Source: Huaxiibacter chinensis (GTDB taxonomy: Bacteria; Pseudomonadota; Gammaproteobacteria; Enterobacterales; Enterobacteriaceae). Taken from it: 64,000 nucleotides of DNA. Below the pieces are notes generated by a model, which made no database searches, was not told the origin of the DNA, and was given only the letters and a program-made list of their open reading frames with translations. Every line of letters begins with the position of its first letter. Positions within the stretch are counted from its first letter, which is position 1. The stretch spans positions 294,668-358,667 of the forward strand of contig NZ_JAJVHF010000004.1 of the NCBI RefSeq assembly GCF_022171985.1. The letters are read 5' to 3'. A program made the translations under genes and the position numbers. Below, piece by piece: positions 35,366 to 44,771 of this stretch.

Positions 35366-36253
35366 ATGACGCGTCTGACGGCAAAAGATTTTCCGCAAGA
35401 GTTGCTGGATTACTACGACTATTACGCCCACGGTAAAATCAGTAAACGCGAGTTTCTTAACCTCGCAGCGCGCTATGCGGTGGGGGGAATGACCGCGCTG
35501 GCGTTGTTTGATCTGCTCAAGCCCAACTATGCCCTCGCAGAACAGGTAAAATTTACCGATCCCGATATCCTGCCTGAATACATTCACTACCCCTCGCCCA
35601 ACGGGCATGGTGACGTCCGCGGTTATCTGGTGAAACCGGCAAAGGCGACGGGCAAGGTGCCTGCGGTGGTGGTTGTGCATGAAAATCGAGGGCTTAACCC
35701 CTACATCGAAGATGTGGCGCGGCGAGTGGCGAAAGCGGGGTATATCGCGTTAGCGCCGGATGGCTTAAGTTCTGTGGGGGGATATCCCGGCAACGATGAA
35801 GAGGGCAAAGTGCTGCAGCAAAAAGTCGATCCGACAGCGTTGATGAACGACTTCTTTGCCGCAGTCGAATTTATGCAGCGCCATCCTGACGCCACCGGGA
35901 AAGTCGGTATCACCGGTTTTTGCTACGGCGGAGGCGTCTCGAATGCGGCGGCGGTCGCTTATCCTGAGCTGGATTGTGCCGTGCCGTTTTACGGCCGTCA
36001 GCCCGCTGCCGCTGATGTGGTGAACATTAAAGCCCCTTTGCTCCTGCATTATGCCGAACGGGATAAAAATATTAATGAGGGCTGGCCTACCTATGAAGCA
36101 GCGCTTAAATTGAATAATAAGGTCTACGAAGCTTACGTCTATCCAGGGGTAAACCACGGATTTCACAACGATTCTACCCCAAGATATGATAAACCTGCCG
36201 CTGAGCTGGCCTGGCAGCGTACGTTAAGCTGGTTTGAAAAGTACCTGACATAA
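35366..36253 (+). CDS. yghX: Dienelactone-hydrolase-family protein YghX
   Basis: This 295-residue alpha/beta hydrolase carries the dienelactone-hydrolase triad: Cys in GITGFCYGGGVSN, Asp in HYAERDKNIN and His in PGVNHGFHND. The N-terminal 55 residues include a twin-lysine/Arg segment and a hydrophobic stretch (YAVGGMTALALFDLL), a possible export signal or anchor. The start at 35366 follows GGGAG. In E. coli K-12 yghX is interrupted; here it is intact. The substrate is unknown. Confidence 0.9.
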   Translation: MTRLTAKDFPQELLDYYDYYAHGKISKREFLNLAARYAVGGMTALALFDLLKPNYALAEQVKFTDPDILPEYIHYPSPNGHGDVRGYLVKPAKATGKVPAVVVVHENRGLNPYIEDVARRVAKAGYIALAPDGLSSVGGYPGNDEEGKVLQQKVDPTALMNDFFAAVEFMQRHPDATGKVGITGFCYGGGVSNAAAVAYPELDCAVPFYGRQPAAADVVNIKAPLLLHYAERDKNINEGWPTYEAALKLNNKVYEAYVYPGVNHGFHNDSTPRYDKPAAELAWQRTLSWFEKYLT

Positions 36254-36369
36254 CGCCGGATCGCGTGTTAACGATAATCATAAAAGGTTATATCTTCTCG
36301 TTTTTCTGCCGATAACCGAGGGTAAGTCTCGCCTCTGGGCGATATCTCCCTCACGGCAAGGAAAACTCT

Positions 36370-37917
36370 ATGCAGATGCTTCGCAATTTCACGATCCGGT
36401 TTGTCATGCTGGCAATACTGGGACTCTTTTGTTTAATGTGGGCTGGGGTGGGATTGTACAGCACCTGGTCACTCTCCCGGGTCTCTGAAGGTAACGAGGT
36501 CGATCGCCAGCTGGTGAAACAGATGACGGTCCTGAGTCAGGGAAATGACCAATATTTTCGTTTTGTCACCCGTCTGAGTCGCGCCATGGAAGCCAAAGCG
36601 GCGGGCGGCACGCCCGATTTCGCTCCGGCACAGCAAGCCCTGGACAACATGGCAAAGAAGCTGGGTGAGATGAAAGCCATTTCGCCGGGTCCGATGGACG
36701 AGCAGGTCTCGGCACAGGTCATCTCAAGCTGGCAGGCTCTGCTCGATCAGGGGATCACGCCGCAAATGCAGCAGGCGCAGCAAGGCCAGCTCGACGGCTA
36801 CCGTCAGCAGGCTAACACGGTGACGCCGCCGCTCAGCCGTGCGTTTGGCGCCGCAGCGGATGCTTTCAACATGACTGCCGATAAGACGCTCGACAGAACC
36901 CGCGTGCTGGTGGATGGCCTGACCAGCATGACCCGCACGGTGATCATTGCCGCCACGCTCATTGGTTTAATGATCCTCATCTTCACCGACCGTTATCTGG
37001 TGGCGATGCTGGTGAAACCTCTGGATCGCATGCGCGAACATTTCCGCCAGATTGCGCAGGGCGATTTGAGCCAGCCAATTATCCCCTTTGGACGCAACTG
37101 CGTGGGTCAACTGGTGCCGTTGCTCATCGCTATGCAGGACAGCCTGCGTGAAGCGGTCAGCACTATTCGTTCCGGTAGCGAAAACATCTGGCGCGGCGCG
37201 ACGGAAATCTCCAGCGGCAACAATGACCTCTCCTCCCGTACGGAAGAGCAGGCCGCGGCGCTGGAAGAGACCGCTGCCAGCATGGAGCAATTAACCGCCA
37301 CGGTAAGGCTGAATGCCGAAAGCGCACGTCAGGCGAGCCAGCTGGCCGACGTTGCCTCGACGACCGCCAGCCGGGGGGGATCGCTGGTAGATGACGTTGT
37401 CGCAACGATGACGGGTATTTCCGACAGCTCTAAGAAAATTGCGGAGATCACCAACGTCATCAACAGTATTGCCTTCCAGACCAATATTCTGGCGCTCAAC
37501 GCCGCCGTCGAAGCCGCCCGCGCGGGTGAGCAAGGGCGCGGGTTTGCCGTGGTGGCCGGTGAAGTGCGTAATCTGGCAAGCCGCAGCGCCAACGCGGCGA
37601 AAGAGATTGAAGGGCTGATTGCGGACTCGGTTTCCCGCGTGGAACAAGGGGCGCAGCTGGTGAATGATACCGGCAACACCATGGAAGCCATTCTGCGTGA
37701 CGTGACGGAAGTGACCACCATCATGAAGCAGATCGCCTCGGCATCGGAAGAACAAAGCAAAGGGATTTCACAGGTGGGCATTGCGATTACCCAGATGGAT
37801 GGGGTGACCCAGCAAAACGCCTCGCTGGTTGAACAAGTTTCCGCTGCCGCTTCGGCACTGGAACGGCAAACCGAAGAGCTGCAACGTTCGGTGCAAAAAT
37901 TCCGCCTCTCTGCGTAA
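36370..37917 (+). CDS. Methyl-accepting chemotaxis protein
   Basis: This 515-residue chemoreceptor has TM1 ([20 protein letters not shown]), a Tar-like four-helix periplasmic domain of about 150 residues, TM2 ([15 protein letters not shown]) and a HAMP domain ([20 protein letters not shown]). The signalling tip is [20 protein letters not shown], with methylation-helix Gln/Glu pairs. It ends in VQKFRLSA without the NWETF-type CheR-binding pentapeptide, so it should rely on other receptors for adaptation. The ligand is unknown. It stands alone with its own terminator. Confidence 0.93.
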   Translation: MQMLRNFTIRFVMLAILGLFCLMWAGVGLYSTWSLSRVSEGNEVDRQLVKQMTVLSQGNDQYFRFVTRLSRAMEAKAAGGTPDFAPAQQALDNMAKKLGEMKAISPGPMDEQVSAQVISSWQALLDQGITPQMQQAQQGQLDGYRQQANTVTPPLSRAFGAAADAFNMTADKTLDRTRVLVDGLTSMTRTVIIAATLIGLMILIFTDRYLVAMLVKPLDRMREHFRQIAQGDLSQPIIPFGRNCVGQLVPLLIAMQDSLREAVSTIRSGSENIWRGATEISSGNNDLSSRTEEQAAALEETAASMEQLTATVRLNAESARQASQLADVASTTASRGGSLVDDVVATMTGISDSSKKIAEITNVINSIAFQTNILALNAAVEAARAGEQGRGFAVVAGEVRNLASRSANAAKEIEGLIADSVSRVEQGAQLVNDTGNTMEAILRDVTEVTTIMKQIASASEEQSKGISQVGIAITQMDGVTQQNASLVEQVSAAASALERQTEELQRSVQKFRLSA

Positions 37918-37926
37918 TCCCTTCAA

Positions 37927-37952
37927 AGGCCGCCTCATGCGGCCTGTTTTTT
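37927..37952 (+). terminator. Terminator after the chemoreceptor gene
   Basis: AGGCCGC-CTCAT-GCGGCCT followed by G and six T residues. Confidence 0.9.
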
Positions 37953-37959
37953 CGGCGGT

Positions 37960-38676
37960 CTATCGCTTTGAGGGCTGAGCGTCCGAAATCAGCTGCGTCA
38001 CCTGCGACAGATCGCCAATTTTCACCTCGCTTGAGCGCTGAAACTTACTTTTATCAATCAGCAAAAGCGACTGACTGGCCCGGCTGAGCAACTGCGCCTT
38101 AAAGCGGGCATGGTAGTCCGTCGGATCCCACATGTTGCCCGCCTCATCAACGCCCTCGCAGGAGAAGATAAACAGATCGATCTCCAGCCCTTTCAGCAAG
38201 GACATCAGCGCAGGATTGACGTAACAGCGATATTTCCGCTCAAGCGTGCCGCCAGAGCAGATAAGCGTAATGTTTTCGCGTTTCGCCATCTCGTGACAGA
38301 TAGGCAAGCTGTTGGTGAAGACGGTTAAGGGGATATCGGGGAGCTGGCGCGCCAGGTGAAAGCAGGTCGAGCTGGCGTCCAGCGCCAGCGTCATCCCTTC
38401 ACTCACCCAGTCCAGCGCGTGGCGGGCAATATCCGCTTTATCGGCATAATGGCTTTTCAGCCGCGCGCCAAAGGGCTCGCCGCCGTCGCGGCTGTCGGGA
38501 TGGATCACTCTCGCCCGACCATGGTGGCGGACAATTTTGCCCTGGTGTTGCAGGACGTTCAGATCGCGTCGGATCGTCTCTTTACTGACGGCAAGTTTTC
38601 CGGCGAGCGCGTCGGTTGTCAGCCAGTCGCAGTCACTGAGCAACTGGATAATCTGCGCCTGGCGTTGCGTCTTCAT
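37960..38676 (-). CDS. DeoR-family regulator, FucR-like
   Basis: This 238-residue protein resembles the L-fucose operon activator FucR throughout. It has an N-terminal DeoR HTH (LAGKLAVSKETIRRDLNVLQ), then FGARLKSHYADKADIARHAL, ALDASSTCFHLARQLPDIPL, ICSGGTLERKYRCYVNPALM and DLFIFSCEGVDEAGNMWDP. The C-terminal sugar-isomerase-like domain binds a phosphosugar. No fuc catabolic genes are in view, so it is either a displaced fucR or a paralogue with another target. It is convergent with the chemoreceptor. Confidence 0.85.
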   Translation of the reverse strand: MKTQRQAQIIQLLSDCDWLTTDALAGKLAVSKETIRRDLNVLQHQGKIVRHHGRARVIHPDSRDGGEPFGARLKSHYADKADIARHALDWVSEGMTLALDASSTCFHLARQLPDIPLTVFTNSLPICHEMAKRENITLICSGGTLERKYRCYVNPALMSLLKGLEIDLFIFSCEGVDEAGNMWDPTDYHARFKAQLLSRASQSLLLIDKSKFQRSSEVKIGDLSQVTQLISDAQPSKR

Positions 38677-38918
38677 GCATCGTTCCCGGTGCGTAAACGT
38701 GCGCCCGGAATATAACAGGCGTAATGAACTTTCAGAGTGAGAATGTGCTGCCTGAACGCCTGTTTTGTCATGCGAAGTTTCTTAAGGAAATAAGGATGAT
38801 TCTTGCCAGTTTAGGGGGACTTGTAAATATGAGAGTGAAAAAAGAACAGGTTACCGGCGGGGTTGCCTGGCAGGGAATGCCTCTCTCTGAATAAAGCATA
38901 TCGGGACGCCGTGCGCTT

Positions 38919-38946
38919 ATCGTTATATAATCATTTGCATAACGAA
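38919..38946 (+). promoter_or_regulatory. ModE-type molybdate operator
   Basis: CGTTATAT, ten bases, ATAACGA matches the E. coli modA operator pattern (CGTTATAT, ten bases, ATAACG) in both arms and spacing. It lies 15 bp before the molA-like start, the place for molybdate-dependent repression. Confidence 0.75.
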
Positions 38947-38960
38947 AAAGTGAGGACAAC

Positions 38961-40013
38961 ATGAAACAACGCTTTTGGCAGGCAGTGGCATTTAGCGCGC
39001 TGATTTTACTCCCGTTATCGTCCGAGGCATCGCGGCAGATAACCGACCAGATTGGCCGCACGGTGACCCTTCCCGATACCGTCGACCGTGTTGTGGTGCT
39101 TCAACATCAGACGTTAAACCTGCTGGTGCAGATGAACGCCACCGATAAAATTGTCGGCGTAATGGCAAACTGGAAACAACAGCTCGGAGACGGCTATGCC
39201 CGCCTCGCCCCGGAGCTTAACCACAAGGCGGCGCTCGGGGATCTGACGCACGTGGACGCTGAAAAACTGGTGGCCCTGCATCCGCAGGTGGTTTTTGTCA
39301 CCAACTACGCGCCGCAGGAGATGATCGACAAGATCAGCAGCCTTGGGATCCCCGTCGTGGCGATCTCTCTGCGTCATGATGCCGCAGGGGAGAAGGCCAA
39401 AATGAACCCTACCATGGCCGATGAAGAAAAGGCCTATGACCTGGGGCTGCGCGAGGGCATCACGCTTATCGGTGAGATCGTTAATAAGCAGCCCGAGGCG
39501 CGGGCGCTGATTGAGGCCACCGATCGGGGGCGTAAAAGGGTGCGCGATCGTCTGAAGGATGTCGCGGCAGAAAAACGTGTTCGGGCGTATATGGCGAATC
39601 CGGCGCTGACAACCTACGGCTCGGGAAAATACACCGGCTTGATGATGGCGCACGCGGGCGCGGTAAACGTGGCTGCATCGACCCTTCAGGGCTTTAAAAC
39701 CGTGGCGATGGAGCAGATCATTGCCTGGAACCCCCAGGTGATATTTGTGCAGGATCGCTACCCCTCCGTGGTCAACGAAATCCAGCGCTCACCGCAGTGG
39801 CAGACTATTGATGCGGTGAAACATCATCGCGTCTATCTGATGCCGGATTATGCCAAAGCCTGGGGCTATCCCATGCCGGAGGCGATGGGCATAGGTGAGC
39901 TGTGGATGGCGAAAAAACTCTATCCTGAAAAATTCCAGGATGTGGATATGCGCAAAGCGGCTGACGACTGGTACCAGCGGTTTTATCGCACGCATTATGA
40001 AGGGATCGACTGA
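38961..40013 (+). CDS. MolA-like periplasmic metal/oxyanion-binding protein
   Basis: This 350-residue substrate-binding protein has a signal peptide (cleavage likely after LLPLSSEA). It has the helical-backbone fold of BtuF/FhuD/MolA proteins: ITDQIGRTVTLPDTVDRVVV, then DAEKLVALHPQVVFV, and C-terminal WNPQVIFVQDRYP. The length matches H. influenzae MolA (about 350), which binds molybdate and tungstate. The ModE-like site upstream supports a molybdate-related ligand; a siderophore or haem ligand cannot be ruled out. GAGGA precedes the ATG. No permease or ATPase gene follows. The stop overlaps the next gene's start by one base. Confidence 0.75.
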   Translation: MKQRFWQAVAFSALILLPLSSEASRQITDQIGRTVTLPDTVDRVVVLQHQTLNLLVQMNATDKIVGVMANWKQQLGDGYARLAPELNHKAALGDLTHVDAEKLVALHPQVVFVTNYAPQEMIDKISSLGIPVVAISLRHDAAGEKAKMNPTMADEEKAYDLGLREGITLIGEIVNKQPEARALIEATDRGRKRVRDRLKDVAAEKRVRAYMANPALTTYGSGKYTGLMMAHAGAVNVAASTLQGFKTVAMEQIIAWNPQVIFVQDRYPSVVNEIQRSPQWQTIDAVKHHRVYLMPDYAKAWGYPMPEAMGIGELWMAKKLYPEKFQDVDMRKAADDWYQRFYRTHYEGID

Positions 40014-40708
40014 TGAAGGTCCTGGCGGCAGGCAGTCTGCGTACGGTCTGGACATCGCTTATGGCGCACTTCCCTGAACCGGTAGAGGCAGAGTTCGGCC
40101 CTGCCGGCCTGCTGAGGGAACGTATCGAAGCGGGCGAGTTTTGCGATCTGTTTGCGTCTGCTAATCTGGCCCATCCCCGGGCGCTGCTAGCCGCGGGGCG
40201 CGCGCTGGCCGTTTTTCCCTTCGCCAGCAATCAACTCTGCCTGACCGTGCGCCGCGAAGTATGGCGTAAAGGCGATGACTGGTTTTCGCTGCTGACGCGG
40301 GAAACATTACGCATTGCCACGTCCACGCCCGGCGCCGATCCGTCGGGTGATTACGCGCAGGAGCTATTCACCCGCATGGGGGCGGCGGGCGAAAGCGTGA
40401 GGCGACGAGCACAGGCGCTGGTTGGAGGATGTGATTCAGCGCCCATTCCTCCCGGCAGACTGGCGGCGGAGTGGATACTTCATAGCGGTAAAGCGGAGGT
40501 CTTCATCGGCTATGCGAGCTACGGTGAAACGCTTCGCCAGATGGAGGGGCTGAAGGTAATCACTATCCCGCCACCCTATAACCCGCTGGCGAACTATGCC
40601 TGTGCGGTCATCACGCCACAGGCACAGCCGCTGGCGGATTTTTTGCTGTCGGTGGAGGCTCAGAAGATAGTGCAACAGGCAGGATTTTTACCCTCTCCCC
40701 GTGAATGA
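40013..40708 (+). CDS. ModA-like oxyanion-binding protein without signal peptide
   Basis: This 231-residue protein begins directly at the mature fold of type II substrate-binding proteins of the ModA group: MKVLAAGSLRTVWTSL, then CDLFASANLAHPRAL, LRIATSTPGADPSGDYAQEL and VFIGYASYGETLRQMEGL. No export signal is present, so it should be cytosolic, unlike ModA. Its ATG overlaps the TGA of the MolA-like gene (TGATG), so the two are translated together. It may be an intracellular molybdate/tungstate carrier or sensor; this is inference. Confidence 0.75.
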   Translation: MKVLAAGSLRTVWTSLMAHFPEPVEAEFGPAGLLRERIEAGEFCDLFASANLAHPRALLAAGRALAVFPFASNQLCLTVRREVWRKGDDWFSLLTRETLRIATSTPGADPSGDYAQELFTRMGAAGESVRRRAQALVGGCDSAPIPPGRLAAEWILHSGKAEVFIGYASYGETLRQMEGLKVITIPPPYNPLANYACAVITPQAQPLADFLLSVEAQKIVQQAGFLPSPRE

Positions 40709-41045
40709 GGGCTTCTCCCTCCCTGTGGGAGAGGCGTTTTTGTTTTCTCCCTCTCCCCGTGGGAGAGGGCTGGGGTGAGGGCAACAGGCCGCACGTTCTT
40801 CCTCTCCCTGTGGGAGAGGAGCTTTTGTTTTCACCCTCTCCCTGTGGGAGAGGGTCGGGGTGAGGGCATCAGGCCGCACGTTCTCCCTCTCCCCGTGGGA
40901 GAGGGCTGGGGGTGAGGGCAACAGGCCGCACGTTCTTCCTCTCCCTGAGGGAGAGGAGTTTTTTTTCTCCCTCTCCCAGTGGGAGAGGAGCTTTGTTTTC
41001 ACCCTCTCCCTGTGGGAGAGGGCCGGGGTGAGGGCAACAGGCCGC
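40709..41045. repeat. REP-like hairpin array
   Basis: Several CCCTCTCCCTGTGGGAGAGG units alternate with GGTGAGGGCAACAGGCCGCA segments. They are the same family as the array at 24541-24970. They fill the gap between the ModA-like gene and yghU. Frames that cross it are not genes. Confidence 0.85.
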
Positions 41046-41050
41046 ACCCA

Positions 41051-41920
41051 TTACCCCTGACGTTTATCCTCGGTCTGGGTATCGAAGTCGCTGGCCGCAT
41101 GACGTTCATGCAGCTGCTCGCTCGGCTCACCAAAGGTCCGGTTGACCATACGGCCACGCTTCACGGCAGGGCGGTTGCCCACATCTTTCGCCCAACGCTG
41201 CACGTGGGTGTATTTTTCCGCATCCAGGAATTCAGCAGCGTTATAGACGTTGCCCAACACCACGCTGCCAAACCACGGCCAGATCGCCATATCCGCAATG
41301 GTATATTCTTCACCTGCGATATAACGGCCACGGGCCAGTTGCTTATCCAGTACGTCGAGGAGGCGTTTTGCCTCCATGGTGAAACGGTCAATCGCGTACT
41401 GGATCTTCACCGGCGCATAGTTATAAAAGTGACCAAAACCGCCCCCAAGGAACGGCGCGGAGCCTTGCAGCCAGAATAACCAGTTCAGGGTTTCCGTGCG
41501 CCCAGCCGGGTCCTTCGGCAGGAAATGACCAAATTTCTCTGCCAGGTACAGCAGGATATTACCGGATTCAAACACGCGCGTTGGCGGCGTAGTGGAATGG
41601 TCACGCAGCGCCGGAATTTTCGAGTTTGGGTTAACGTCTACGAAGCCGCTGGAGAACTGATCGCCTTCGCCAATGCGAATCAGCCACGCGTCGTACTCCG
41701 CGCCGGTCACGCCAAGCGCCAGCAGCTCTTCCAGCATGATGGTTACTTTCTGGCCGTTTGGCGTCCCCAGAGAATAGAGCTGGAGCGGATGCGTCCCCAC
41801 AGGCAACGCTTTTTCGTGGGTCGCACCGGATACCGGACGATTGATATTCGCGAATGCGCCGCCGTTACTGTTTTGTTCCCATTGCCATACTTTTGGTGGC
41901 TGATACGTGTTGTCGGACAT
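41051..41920 (-). CDS. yghU: Glutathione S-transferase-type disulfide reductase YghU
   Basis: This 289-residue nu-class GST relative binds two glutathiones and reduces small disulfides. Visible features are an N-terminal extension (TYQPPKVWQWEQNSNGGAFA), the thioredoxin-like HPLQLYSLGTPNGQKVTIML, NPNSKIPALRDHS and VFESGNILLYLAEKFGHFLP (glutathione site), and a C-terminal helical domain. Length matches E. coli YghU (288). Confidence 0.96.
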   Translation of the reverse strand: MSDNTYQPPKVWQWEQNSNGGAFANINRPVSGATHEKALPVGTHPLQLYSLGTPNGQKVTIMLEELLALGVTGAEYDAWLIRIGEGDQFSSGFVDVNPNSKIPALRDHSTTPPTRVFESGNILLYLAEKFGHFLPKDPAGRTETLNWLFWLQGSAPFLGGGFGHFYNYAPVKIQYAIDRFTMEAKRLLDVLDKQLARGRYIAGEEYTIADMAIWPWFGSVVLGNVYNAAEFLDAEKYTHVQRWAKDVGNRPAVKRGRMVNRTFGEPSEQLHERHAASDFDTQTEDKRQG

Positions 41921-42166
41921 GTTGGTCTGCCTTTTGCGTGATGTATTGAGGCAGTGTAGCAGGAGATTCGTGAACGGTTTAACGAACTGAGCGCTATAAA
42001 CTGGCGCTATTCCTTCTGGCGCTTATATATATCAATTCGGTTATAAGCTTAATCGAAAATCGCATTTTCATTGTTAATGCGAAATAACGCAAAGCTGCAT
42101 ATGATGCTTCTGAATAAAAATAATTTAACAGTATTAAACACTTTTCAGGCAAGGAGTTAGTGAGAT

Positions 42167-43756
42167 ATGCGCAAGCAACTATTATCTGCTGTTCTGGTGT
42201 CGATGGCATTAAGTGCGGCAGGGTGTGATGATGCCAAAAATAAAGAGACCACCGCTGCGCCAGCCGCGAAAAGCGAGGCAGCAAAAGAGGGAGGATCGCT
42301 GATTATTGGTATTACCTCCGGCGATCCGCTGGCGGTAAATCCGCTGTATGCCAGCGACCGCACCACCTTAACCATTATGCAGGCGCTCTATGCGCCGCTC
42401 TACAGCTTTAACGACGGAAAAATCGAATGGGGCCTTGCCGAAAGCCTGACGCCTTCCGCCGATAATTTAAGCTATACGCTGACCTTAAAACCCAATCTGA
42501 AATGGCAGGATGGCCAACCGCTGACCGCCGATGATGTCGTCTTCACTTTTACTAAACTGCTCGATGCCAAACAGCACAGCTTCTTTCGCAGCATGTTCAC
42601 CTATGGCGGGAAACCGGTTGAGGTGAGCAAGGTTGACGATCGCACCGTGAAATTCACCTTACCGCAGGTAAGCGCCGCCTTTACCGGCACGCTGGTACAG
42701 ATCTACCCGATCCCGCAACACGTGTTCGCCAGCGAAACCGATCTGGAAAAAAGCACCAAAAACGATGCGCCGGTAGGGTCCGGTCCGTTCAGGTTTAAGG
42801 AGTATCGCGCCGGACAATATTATGCCCTGACCCGTTTTGATGATTACTGGAACGGCAAGGCGAAGCTGGATTCCGTCACCTACCGCTTCGCCAAAGACAG
42901 CAATTCCGCCAACCTTGCGCTGCAAAACGGCGAGATTAACCTCAAGATGGTCGATCCGCAGGACGTCAGCCGACTAAAAAATACCGGTAAATTTGATTTC
43001 GTGGTCTATCCGGAAGGGCGTCTGGCCTACATGACCTTTAATCAGAACGTCCCGGTCATGAAGAGCAAAGAACTGCGTCAGGCTATCGCTTACGCCATTA
43101 ATAAAGATGAGCTGACGCAAACGGCGTTCACCTCGCTGGATTACGCCAAACCCGCCACCTCATTCCTGACGCCGGATACCCTGTACCAGACCGATGACGT
43201 GGAGCAGTATAAATTCGATCAGGAGAAAGCGAAGGCGCTGCTGAAGGCGTCCGGCGCACCGCAGAATCTGAAACTGCGTCTGGCCTATGTAAACACCAAT
43301 AAAACTCAGGAGAGCATGGCGCTCTATATTCAGCAGTCGCTGAAGGGGATTGGCGTGAACGTGGAGCTGATGCCGCTGGATTCCAACGCCATGTCTCAGC
43401 GAAGCCTGGATATGAATAACACGGCGTGGGAGCTGAATCTGGGCGGTTACATCATGGGCGCCGAGCCTGACGGCTATAAATCGCTCTTTATGAGCAACGA
43501 AGCCTACAACTACGCGCATTATAAAAATCCGCAGTTCGACGCGCTGTGGGATAAAGGCGCAGTAGAAACCGATACCGCGAAGCGCGCTGAAATCTACAAA
43601 CAGATTCAGCAAACCGTCGCCAATGACATGACCTATTACCCCATCTCTTATACCAATGCGACCGTCGCCGTCGATAAACGGTTTGGCGGCACGCAGGAGG
43701 CTGAACCGAAGCCGGTGTATATGTTCCAGGATCTGTCAAAAATCTATCAAAAATAA
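42167..43756 (+). CDS. Peptide ABC transporter substrate-binding lipoprotein
   Basis: This 529-residue family-5 extracellular solute-binding protein (DppA/OppA type) has a signal peptide ending in SAAGC, so Cys20 is probably lipidated. Asp at +2 and +3 (CDD) favours retention in the inner membrane. Family blocks are WGLAESLTPSADNLSYTLTL, LKWQDGQPLTADDVVFTFTK and LRQAIAYAINKDEL. It leads a five-gene transport operon and is followed by a terminator-like hairpin that should raise its share of transcript over the permease genes. Confidence 0.9.
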   Translation: MRKQLLSAVLVSMALSAAGCDDAKNKETTAAPAAKSEAAKEGGSLIIGITSGDPLAVNPLYASDRTTLTIMQALYAPLYSFNDGKIEWGLAESLTPSADNLSYTLTLKPNLKWQDGQPLTADDVVFTFTKLLDAKQHSFFRSMFTYGGKPVEVSKVDDRTVKFTLPQVSAAFTGTLVQIYPIPQHVFASETDLEKSTKNDAPVGSGPFRFKEYRAGQYYALTRFDDYWNGKAKLDSVTYRFAKDSNSANLALQNGEINLKMVDPQDVSRLKNTGKFDFVVYPEGRLAYMTFNQNVPVMKSKELRQAIAYAINKDELTQTAFTSLDYAKPATSFLTPDTLYQTDDVEQYKFDQEKAKALLKASGAPQNLKLRLAYVNTNKTQESMALYIQQSLKGIGVNVELMPLDSNAMSQRSLDMNNTAWELNLGGYIMGAEPDGYKSLFMSNEAYNYAHYKNPQFDALWDKGAVETDTAKRAEIYKQIQQTVANDMTYYPISYTNATVAVDKRFGGTQEAEPKPVYMFQDLSKIYQK

Positions 43757-43762
43757 GCGGTT

Positions 43763-43786
43763 GCCCCGATCTTGATCGGGGCCTTT
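43763..43786 (+). terminator. Intra-operon hairpin after the binding-protein gene
   Basis: GCCCCGATC-TT-GATCGGGGC followed by C and four T residues, between the binding-protein and permease genes. It probably attenuates and does not end transcription fully. Confidence 0.75.
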
Positions 43787-43811
43787 TCGGTCTGGCGGGT
43801 AAGGACATGTC

Positions 43812-44765
43812 GTGAACACTTTATTAACGCGTCGGCTGCTGCAACTGCTGCCGATGCTTTTCTTTATTTCCCTGGTGGCATTTCTGCTGGTTAAGCTTGC
43901 GCCGGGCGACCCGGTGGCGGCGTACATCACCCCGCGAATGGCGCCGGAGGATATCGAACGGATCCGCCAGAGCATGGGGCTGGATAAACCGGTCGTCACG
44001 CAGTATGTGCTGTGGTTAAAAAATGTCTTACGGGGCGATCTGGGTTATTCCCTGATCTACCACCGTCCGGTGCTGGAGATGATCGGTGAACGTATCCCCG
44101 CCACGCTTGGCCTGATGGGCGCGTCACTGCTGATGGCGATGATTTTCGCCATTCCCCTCGGTTTGCTGGCCGGTGCGTTCAAACACCGCTGGCTGGATCA
44201 TGTGCTGAACCTTTTTGCCTATATTGGTATTTCCGTGCCGATATTCTGGTTCGGCATTCTGCTTATCACCGTCTTTGCCGTGCAGCTCAACTGGTTTCCC
44301 AGCATGGGAATGCGCACCATCGGCATGGACGATAACTGGCTGGACGTGGTGCGCCACGGCGTATTGCCCTGCATCGCATTGACCTTTTATAACCTCTCCA
44401 GCTACGTGCGCTACATTCGTTCCAACACCATCTCGCAACTGTCGGCAGACTATGTCCAGACCCAGCTGGCCTACGGCGCCACGCGTTCCGGCATTCTGTT
44501 CCATCACGTGTTGAAAAATGTGCTGCTGCCGGTGATTACGCTCTTTGGCCTGTCGTTTGGCGAACTGATCGTGGGGGCTTATGTGACGGAAAGCGTCTTC
44601 TCGTGGCCGGGTATGGGGCTTCTGGGGATCCAGTCGATCACCTCGCTCGATTACCCGCTGATCATGGCGATCATTATGCTGTCGTCGATGATGCTGATCG
44701 TCGGCAACCTGATTGCCGATCTGTTGTATCGCTTCGCCGATCCCCGCATTCGTACACTGAGGTAA
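43812..44765 (+). CDS. Peptide ABC transporter permease (DppB type)
   Basis: This 317-residue inner-membrane permease has six predicted helices. The N-terminus is LLTRRLLQLLPMLFFISLVA, and LAPGDPVAAYITPRMAPEDI is typical of DppB/OppB. The EAA loop region (AYGATRSGILFHHVLKNVLL) contacts the ATPases. It pairs with the next gene. Confidence 0.92.
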   Translation: MNTLLTRRLLQLLPMLFFISLVAFLLVKLAPGDPVAAYITPRMAPEDIERIRQSMGLDKPVVTQYVLWLKNVLRGDLGYSLIYHRPVLEMIGERIPATLGLMGASLLMAMIFAIPLGLLAGAFKHRWLDHVLNLFAYIGISVPIFWFGILLITVFAVQLNWFPSMGMRTIGMDDNWLDVVRHGVLPCIALTFYNLSSYVRYIRSNTISQLSADYVQTQLAYGATRSGILFHHVLKNVLLPVITLFGLSFGELIVGAYVTESVFSWPGMGLLGIQSITSLDYPLIMAIIMLSSMMLIVGNLIADLLYRFADPRIRTLR

Positions 44766-44771
44766 CCCCGG

